From NCBI GenBank assembly GCA_045580875.1, contig JAZNOP010000020.1, forward strand, positions 57,455-121,454: a DNA stretch of 64,000 nucleotides, written 5' to 3'. Below are positions 58,734 to 64,000 of this stretch, one piece after another. The position numbers and the translations under genes are program-made. Every line of letters begins with the position of its first letter. The stretch's first letter is position 1. Source of the DNA: SIG598 sp045580875. GTDB taxonomy: Bacteria > Bacillota > Clostridia > Oscillospirales > Acutalibacteraceae. Under the pieces are notes generated by a model. That model was not told where the DNA came from, did not search any database, and saw only the letters and a list, made by a program, of their open reading frames with translations.

Positions 58734-61001
58734 ATGAAGCGTCCTATGGCGGTAATTGGTATAACATATCTGCTTGCACAGCTGACAGCTATTGCTGTTG
58801 GTTCGACATTATCAGTTGTTTTTGCTGTTGCCGCCGCTGCTTTTGCTGCACTATCCTTCGTATTGCTTTCAGACAAGCACAGGAGGATAGTACTTCCTGT
58901 GCTTGTTTCTTGTGCTATAGCATTCTGTGCATACTCTGTTTATTATGCTGTAAAGGTAAAACCCGCACAGCATCTTTATGGTCAAACCATTTATATCGAA
59001 GGTGAAGTTGTACAGGAACCTTATAGCTCAAATAGCAGATTTTATTACGTCGTCGACACCGACTACATAGAAAGTACCAAAGAGATTCAGCATACGCGTA
59101 TAAGAATATCTTCTTCACTGCCAGTTGAAGCAGAGATTTCTGATATTTTCAAGGGAACTGTAGTGGTTAATGCACCTGCAAGAATTGAAAACTTCAGCAG
59201 AGAAACCGCCAGAATCGCAAAAGGAATCATACTTACTGCATATATACCATTTGGAAATGAAATAGAGACTGAAGATGGCAGTCATAATTTCCGATACTTC
59301 ATTGGCAGATTAAGAAAAAATATAGACAAACATATTAATCTGCTGCTTGACGGTGACCTTGCCGGTCTGCTGAAAGGTGTACTTCTTGGTGATAAGAGTG
59401 ATATCAGCAGAGAACTTATCAATGATTTCAGAGTATGCGGACTGTCGCATCTTCTTGCTGTTTCAGGTCTGCATATGTCGATAATCGTATTCTGCATGAC
59501 TGTCATTTTACGTCATCTCGAAATATCCTACCGGCCGCTTGCTGCAATTCTCATTGCATTTGTATGGTTTTATATGGCATTGTCAGGTTTTTCGTACTCT
59601 GTCTTAAGAGCAGGTATAATGACTACATTCATGCTTACTGCGCGCGTTCTGAACAGGGAAGGTGATCTGCTCAGTTCCTTCGGTTCGGCTATTCTGTTGA
59701 TTTGCCTGTTCAATCCCTGTGCTGCAGCAGATGCCGGCTTGCTGTTATCAGCTTCCTCAACTTTAGGTCTGATAACACTCAGCAGTAAAATCAATAAGCG
59801 TATCTGCAGTTTGATTTCAAGCAGAATCAACGACCGCTACGGTGTAATTAAAATGATTGTTTCTGCTGTAATACCAAGTTTAATCGCTACCGCTTGTGCC
59901 TCTCCAGTACTTATGCTGTATTTTGGAGAATATTCTCTAGTATCGCCCTTAGCAAATCTTATATGTGTATTCTTCGCAAACATATTTCTTATCTTTGGCG
60001 CTATGGCTGTAGCTGTCTCTTATATTCCATTGATAGGAACACTTTTTGCAAAAATTATAATTACAGTTCCATGGGTGACCGGCGGAATCCTGAAGTTTGT
60101 CGCCGGGATTCTCGGCAATATGCCAAATGCAAGCATACCGGTTAATTACACATTTCTCCCTGTTTTCTTCGCCGGTGCAGCTATAATGTTTGTTCTGTGC
60201 TATTTTCTTACTAAGGGTTCTGAAAATCGGTTCAGACAATTCTGCATATGCCTGCTGATTATTATTGGCGTATTCTTTGGCGGCGTTATCACTGAATATG
60301 CTGTCAGACAGACAAAACATCAAGTAACCGTATATAATGTAGAAAACGGAATTGCCATTGCCGCCGTATCTGGCTACGATTGTGTTGTCGTCGGTACCGG
60401 CGGAGACAGGTATCTTGCATGGCAGATGTCAACCAAAATTCAGGATTATAACATTTCACGTGTAGATGCATTGTTCTATCCGGATTCGAGTGATGTATAT
60501 GCCTCGTACGCAAATGAGTTTATTGAAGATCTGGCGCCCGAAAATGTTTATATTCCATCAACAGTTTCAGACAGCGACGATCTTAGTTACGCAGTAAGAA
60601 ATATACCCGACAGTGTCAGCAATATCTCTTCGGCAAGTTATTCAAACCGAAGTAATAAACTGCAGGCCGAGGCATTTACAGACAGTGACGGCAAGGTCTG
60701 GATTTATATTAAGTGCGGCAAAATCACAACTCTTGTTTGTCCTGAAAACGGCGATTGCTCACTGCTGCCTGTTTATATGCGTAATCCATGGTGTGCAGTT
60801 GTAATGTCTGATGATATAATTAATCAATGGGCGCTTAATGCATCAGTGATCATTGTAAGTGCTGATAATAAAGAATGTGCAAACTCAGAGGCTCTTCTCA
60901 GATACCGCGGAGCCGAAACTGTATATACAACTGCTCATGGAAATATTACAGTCAGCGAATATGCAGGCGGAATGCTGATAGGTGGTGAAAACAATGCCTG
61001 A
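58734..61001 (+). CDS. comEC: ComEC/Rec2 family DNA-uptake channel protein with degenerate C-terminal domain
   Basis: 755 residues: N-terminal helices and the DUF4131 region, then the multi-pass Competence domain with LLKGVLLGDKSDIS and LLAVSGLHMSIIVF. The C-terminal part (about 525-755) follows the metallo-beta-lactamase layout, but the HxHxDH motif is gone: the equivalent site reads FYPDSSDVYASYA. ComEC forms the inner-membrane channel for single-stranded DNA. Here nuclease activity by this domain is unlikely. AAAGGATG precedes the ATG. It overlaps holA by 8 bases. Confidence 0.88.
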   Translation: MKRPMAVIGITYLLAQLTAIAVGSTLSVVFAVAAAAFAALSFVLLSDKHRRIVLPVLVSCAIAFCAYSVYYAVKVKPAQHLYGQTIYIEGEVVQEPYSSNSRFYYVVDTDYIESTKEIQHTRIRISSSLPVEAEISDIFKGTVVVNAPARIENFSRETARIAKGIILTAYIPFGNEIETEDGSHNFRYFIGRLRKNIDKHINLLLDGDLAGLLKGVLLGDKSDISRELINDFRVCGLSHLLAVSGLHMSIIVFCMTVILRHLEISYRPLAAILIAFVWFYMALSGFSYSVLRAGIMTTFMLTARVLNREGDLLSSFGSAILLICLFNPCAAADAGLLLSASSTLGLITLSSKINKRICSLISSRINDRYGVIKMIVSAVIPSLIATACASPVLMLYFGEYSLVSPLANLICVFFANIFLIFGAMAVAVSYIPLIGTLFAKIIITVPWVTGGILKFVAGILGNMPNASIPVNYTFLPVFFAGAAIMFVLCYFLTKGSENRFRQFCICLLIIIGVFFGGVITEYAVRQTKHQVTVYNVENGIAIAAVSGYDCVVVGTGGDRYLAWQMSTKIQDYNISRVDALFYPDSSDVYASYANEFIEDLAPENVYIPSTVSDSDDLSYAVRNIPDSVSNISSASYSNRSNKLQAEAFTDSDGKVWIYIKCGKITTLVCPENGDCSLLPVYMRNPWCAVVMSDDIINQWALNASVIIVSADNKECANSEALLRYRGAETVYTTAHGNITVSEYAGGMLIGGENNA

Positions 61002-62049
61002 AATCGATATGAATAAACTTACGAAACAACTCCGGTCAGGACAGTTGTCTCCGGTGTACTTTATCTATGGAACAGAATCCTACACCAAAAGAACTGCTGT
61101 CGAAAAACTGCTGGATTGCTGCGTGAGTCCGGAAATGGCTGATTTCAATTATCAGCGATTTGTTGGCGACGGTATAGACCTCGTTGAGATTGCAGATGCA
61201 GTATCTCAGCTTCCCATGATGGCTGACTATCGATGTGTTCTTGTAGAGGACTTTGATATCGCTCATGCAGGTGCTAATGATCTTGATATACTGAGCGAAT
61301 GCATATCCTCAGTACCAGACAGCACTGTTCTTATAATATGGCAGAATGATATTGAGTCTCCAGCCAAAGATAAAAAAGTCGATAAAATAGCAAGAGCCTG
61401 TGCTAAACATGGCTGTACACTCAGATTTGATACTCCTAAAGCAGGTGAACTTGCCGATATACTTTGCGCAAAGGCAGATGAAATCGGCTGTCGCCTTAAC
61501 AAAGGCGATGCATATTATCTTATCGATCGATGCGGCAGGGATATTACGGCACTTTTCAGTGAACTGGAAAAACTTTCTGTCTATTGCGGCAAAAAAACAA
61601 TTACAAGAGATGCAATAAATCTTGTATGTCCTCCTTCGGTCGAGGCTGACGTATTCCAGATATCAAAATCCATACTGAGCGGGAAGAGCGATGAAGCATT
61701 CAAAGTAACAGAACGTCTTCTTGCTCAGCGGGTAAACCCAATTGAGATATTCTTTCAGCTGGTAGGAAATTTTGTTGATCTGTATCGTGCCAAAGCTGCT
61801 GCAAGCACTTCAATGAGTGAAGAGGAAATATGCTCACTTTTTCCTGATGATTATACAGAAAAACGCAAATTCAGAGTTACAAACGCAATGCGAGATCATT
61901 CAAGATACTCTCTCGCCGATATACGCCGTTATATCGAACTTCTTTACGACGCTGAACTTGCGCTCAAATCAGGCAGAATAGACCGTCGGACCTGCCTCGA
62001 GCAGCTTATAGCCAGACTCTGCGCAGTAAAGAAGGAAGGTCGCAGATAA
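60994..62049 (+). CDS. holA: DNA polymerase III delta subunit
   Basis: 351 residues with the delta/HolA layout: YFIYGTESYTKRTAVEKLL at the start (degenerate P-loop region), LVEDFDIAHA, and a helical C-terminus. It opens the sliding clamp in the clamp loader. The ATG at 60994 has AGGTGGTG 6 bases upstream; a GTG at 60982 is a weaker option. The comEC-holA order is common in Firmicutes. It overlaps rnmV by one base. Confidence 0.92.
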   Translation: MPEIDMNKLTKQLRSGQLSPVYFIYGTESYTKRTAVEKLLDCCVSPEMADFNYQRFVGDGIDLVEIADAVSQLPMMADYRCVLVEDFDIAHAGANDLDILSECISSVPDSTVLIIWQNDIESPAKDKKVDKIARACAKHGCTLRFDTPKAGELADILCAKADEIGCRLNKGDAYYLIDRCGRDITALFSELEKLSVYCGKKTITRDAINLVCPPSVEADVFQISKSILSGKSDEAFKVTERLLAQRVNPIEIFFQLVGNFVDLYRAKAAASTSMSEEEICSLFPDDYTEKRKFRVTNAMRDHSRYSLADIRRYIELLYDAELALKSGRIDRRTCLEQLIARLCAVKKEGRR

Positions 62050-62654
62050 TGGAAAGAATTAAAATACGCGAAGTCATACTTGTTGAGGGCAAGTATGACC
62101 GTATTGCACTTGAACCGATTGTCGACGGAATAATAATAACAACTGATGGATTCGGAATTTTCAAGGACAAGGAAAAACAATCCCTTATACGCCGATTGGC
62201 AGAGGAAAGAGGACTGCTTGTCCTTACTGACAGCGATGGTGCAGGACTCGTTATCCGCAATTTTATTTCAGGATGCGTTGACAGCAGCAAAATTAAAAAT
62301 GCATATATCCCAAGAATTGCCGGCAAGGAAAAACGCAAATCGGCTCCTTCGAAAGATGGTTCACTGGGCGTTGAAGGAATGGACGTTACAATACTTGCCG
62401 AAACACTTCGCCGCGCAGGTATCAGTGTCAGTGAGGGAGATGAGCCAAGCGATCCTATAATGCATGAAACACTTTATGAAGATGGATACATCGGTCAGGA
62501 CAACAGCAAAGAACGCCGGACTGCTCTTTTGACCCAGCTTGCGCTTCCAGCTTATTTGTCAACAAAAGCTCTTCTGAAAGTGATTAATCTGATATGCGAT
62601 AAAGACAGATACCGTGAAATCACTGAAGAAATAAACAAAAGTAATACGCAATAA
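62049..62654 (+). CDS. rnmV: Ribonuclease M5
   Basis: 201 residues with a Toprim domain: E13 in VEGKYD and D61/D63 in TDSDGAG. It then has SGCVDSSKIKNAYIPRIAGKEKRK, quoted here only as NAYIPRIAGKEKRK. It matures 5S rRNA in Gram-positives. It overlaps the holA stop (TAATG). The usual neighbour rsmA (ksgA) does not follow within the window; an IS3 element does instead. Confidence 0.94.
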   Translation: MERIKIREVILVEGKYDRIALEPIVDGIIITTDGFGIFKDKEKQSLIRRLAEERGLLVLTDSDGAGLVIRNFISGCVDSSKIKNAYIPRIAGKEKRKSAPSKDGSLGVEGMDVTILAETLRRAGISVSEGDEPSDPIMHETLYEDGYIGQDNSKERRTALLTQLALPAYLSTKALLKVINLICDKDRYREITEEINKSNTQ

Positions 62655-62675
62655 AAAAGACACTCTCGCAGCAAA

Positions 62676-62700
62676 TGCACAGGTCTAGTAAAAACGGACA
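62676..62700 (+). repeat. Left terminal inverted repeat of the IS3 element
   Basis: Starts TGCACAGGTC and ends ACGGACA. It is imperfect against the right end, with the last seven bases identical. Confidence 0.7.
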
Positions 62701-62711
62701 ATAGACAAAAC

Positions 62712-62749
62712 ACCCCCTAATGTAGGATAATAAAACTACATTAGGGGGT
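62712..62749 (+). promoter_or_regulatory. Hairpin masking the orfA ribosome site
   Basis: ACCCCCTAATGTAG (62712-62725) and CTACATTAGGGGGT (62736-62749) are perfect 14-bp arms around a 10-base loop. The 3' arm contains AGGGGGT, the ribosome site 7 bases before the orfA ATG. In transcripts entering from rnmV the stem would form and block translation. Confidence 0.75.
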
Positions 62750-62755
62750 AATTGT

Positions 62756-63091
62756 ATGCCAAGAAAATATACACACATAAAGAAATTTGAAGCAGAACTG
62801 ATAGTAATGATAGAAAATGGAGCGACGTTAAGAGAAGCCGGAGCAAAGTACGGATTCACGAAAGACCAGATGAAAGGGTTCAAAAAGAGATACAATGCGA
62901 GTCAGAGAAAAAAGGCATATGGTATAGAACCGTTGAAACGAGGCCGTCCCCGAAAGGGAGATACAGACACAGAAGAAAGAAAAATCGAATACTACAAGAG
63001 AGAATTGCGTCTTGCCAAATATAAGAATGACCGTTTAAGAATGGAGAATGAATTGCTGCGAGATTTTTTCTTGCTCACAGAAAGGAAGTGA
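62756..63091 (+). CDS. IS3 transposase OrfA (helix-turn-helix protein)
   Basis: 111 residues: an N-terminal helix-turn-helix (LIVMIENGATLREAGAKYGF), a basic hinge (KRGRPRKG) and a C-terminal coiled coil (about 80-105) typical of IS3 OrfA, which binds the ends and multimerises. It carries the slippery heptamer TTTTTTC at 63064-63070, shortly before its stop. Confidence 0.9.
   Translation: MPRKYTHIKKFEAELIVMIENGATLREAGAKYGFTKDQMKGFKKRYNASQRKKAYGIEPLKRGRPRKGDTDTEERKIEYYKRELRLAKYKNDRLRMENELLRDFFLLTERK
63064..63070 (+). other. Candidate programmed -1 frameshift heptamer
   Basis: In the orfA frame the bases fall as T-TTT-TTC, the X-XXY-YYZ pattern. orfB is in the -1 frame and is open across this point, so slippage would give an OrfAB fusion. 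AGGAAG lies about 14 bases downstream. Confidence 0.65.
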
Positions 63092-63942
63092 AGCCATCGA
63101 TTAAATATCTAGTAATATACAGGCACAAAGCTAAATATGCGATTAGTGAGATGTGCAGATTCTTTGGAGTATCACGTAGTGGGTATTATGATTTCGTCGC
63201 AAGAATGAATAAACCAGATAAAGATTTACCATTAGCAGAGAAAATAATGGAATGCCAGGAGACTTGCCACCGAGTGTATGGATATCGAAGAGTACACATT
63301 TGGCTTGAGCGCAGCGGAATACACAGAAATCCTAAAACTGTATTGCGAGTAATGCAAAAGTACAGTTTGCTTTCATGTGTCAGACGCAGAAAATACCGCA
63401 ATTACGGAGAACACCTGCATCGATATCCTAATCTGCTCAATCGTGATTTTCAAGCTAACAGGCCTAACCAGAAGTGGGTCACGGATATTTCATACATTAA
63501 AACTGGAGAAGGATTCCTTTTTCTCTCGATCATACGTGATCTGTTTGACAACAGCATTGTTGCGTACAAAACCAGCTGTGAACAGAACGTTAATCTTGTT
63601 CTCAATACCATTAGAGAGGCAAAGAAAAAGGAAAAGGTCACTGCAGAGTTGCAGCTCCACAGGGACCAAGGCTTCCAATACACATCGCAAGCATATTTCC
63701 ACCTTACAAAATCTTACGGCATTACTCCGTCAATGTCAAGACGTGGCAATCCGTATGACAATGCTTTAGCTGAAAATTTCTTCTCAATTCTTAAAGCAGA
63801 GTGCATCAACCGCATCAAACTGAAAACTCGTGAGGAGGCTCGCCTCCTCATTGATGAGTACATACATTTTTACAACCACGAACGCATTCAGCTTAAAACA
63901 AAACTGACTCCACTTGAGCAGCGAAGCCAGTTTGTTCCTTAA
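63088..63942 (+). CDS. IS3 transposase OrfB (DDE integrase catalytic subunit)
   Basis: 284 residues with an HTH_21 segment and an rve integrase core. The catalytic residues are the Asp in KWVTDISY, the Asp in LQLHRDQGF and the Glu in NALAENFFSILK, and the C-terminus is IHFYNHERIQ. It is intact, so the element is probably active. It begins at a GTG overlapping the orfA stop. It may be made mainly as the OrfAB fusion through the upstream heptamer. Confidence 0.92.
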   Translation: MKPSIKYLVIYRHKAKYAISEMCRFFGVSRSGYYDFVARMNKPDKDLPLAEKIMECQETCHRVYGYRRVHIWLERSGIHRNPKTVLRVMQKYSLLSCVRRRKYRNYGEHLHRYPNLLNRDFQANRPNQKWVTDISYIKTGEGFLFLSIIRDLFDNSIVAYKTSCEQNVNLVLNTIREAKKKEKVTAELQLHRDQGFQYTSQAYFHLTKSYGITPSMSRRGNPYDNALAENFFSILKAECINRIKLKTREEARLLIDEYIHFYNHERIQLKTKLTPLEQRSQFVP

Positions 63943-64000
63943 TTTAATATTTCCTACTTAGGGGCTTTTTGTACTGTCCGTACAATTTGGGGCAGTTCAA

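Larger units (their letters stand above)
62676..63999 (+). mobile_element. IS3-family (IS150-like) insertion sequence, apparently complete
   Basis: A 1324-bp element with TG...CA ends. The outer 25 bases at left (62676-62700) and right (63975-63999, reversed) match at TGxAC, at a few scattered positions and fully at the inner ACGGACA. Further inside, CCCCTAA and GTAGGA are shared. It carries orfA and orfB in the typical -1 arrangement. The window ends one base after the element, so the target duplication cannot be checked. It sits 21 bases after rnmV in the same direction. Confidence 0.85.

Overview
The window looks like chromosome from a low-to-moderate GC, endospore-forming Gram-positive anaerobe of the Clostridia, most like the Ruminococcus/Oscillospirales group. 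The evidence is the clostridial sporulation genes (ytfJ, spoVM, sipL, spoIVA, yunB), the Gram-positive ScpAB, RemA, PrkC/PrpC and RNase M5 genes, a T-box leader, strong AGGAGG-type ribosome sites and sigma-A promoters with exact 17-bp spacers. The species cannot be fixed from sequence reading alone. Almost everything is on the + strand in long, tightly packed and often overlapping operons. Exceptions are a three-gene minus-strand island (38.6-40.6 kb) and one tiny minus-strand gene (49.4 kb). I saw no rRNA, tRNA, CRISPR array or prophage.

Layout. 0-5.1 kb: a site-2 protease tail, scpA-scpB, a DUF2953 gene, ytfJ, a DacF-type carboxypeptidase and rluB, closed by a terminator. 5.2-8.5 kb: a three-gene biotin enzyme (carboxyltransferase, biotin carrier, OadA/5S-like subunit) with the subunit composition of a transcarboxylase; its 5S-like subunit has lost a metal-binding Asp. 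8.5-21.5 kb: a housekeeping operon yicC-remA-gmk-rpoZ-priA-def-fmt-yugP-rsmB-rlmN-prpC-prkC-rsgA ending in a 26-codon spoVM. 21.6-24.7 kb: sipL and spoIVA, which with spoVM form a spore-coat basement module.

24.8-32.4 kb: a maltodextrin locus with a palindromic LacI-type operator and promoter, then malQ, glgP and a malE-malF-malG ABC importer lacking its ATPase. Internal hairpins probably set expression ratios. 32.4-38.5 kb: yunB, yajC, small membrane proteins, proC, a Xer recombinase with an Arg-for-Lys change, and a sugar:cation symporter. 38.6-40.6 kb (minus): an ECF sigma factor, its DUF4179 anti-sigma partner and an XRE regulator. 40.8-45.4 kb: metA and a pair of unrecognised membrane proteins, the larger combining an extracytoplasmic domain, a many-pass membrane domain and a long disordered tail.

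45.5-54.7 kb: thyX-tmk, two acyltransferase-like genes, a DJ-1 protein, a minus-strand Cys-rich 30-residue membrane peptide, mltG, a U32 tRNA-hydroxylation protein, a class B PBP and an unknown membrane protein. 54.8-62.7 kb: a T-box-controlled alaS, then a HIT protein, a phosphoribosyltransferase-like protein, a ComEC whose C-terminal domain has lost its metal-binding motif, holA and rnmV. 62.7-64.0 kb: an apparently intact IS3-family insertion sequence with TG...CA ends, a start-site hairpin and a -1 frameshift heptamer.
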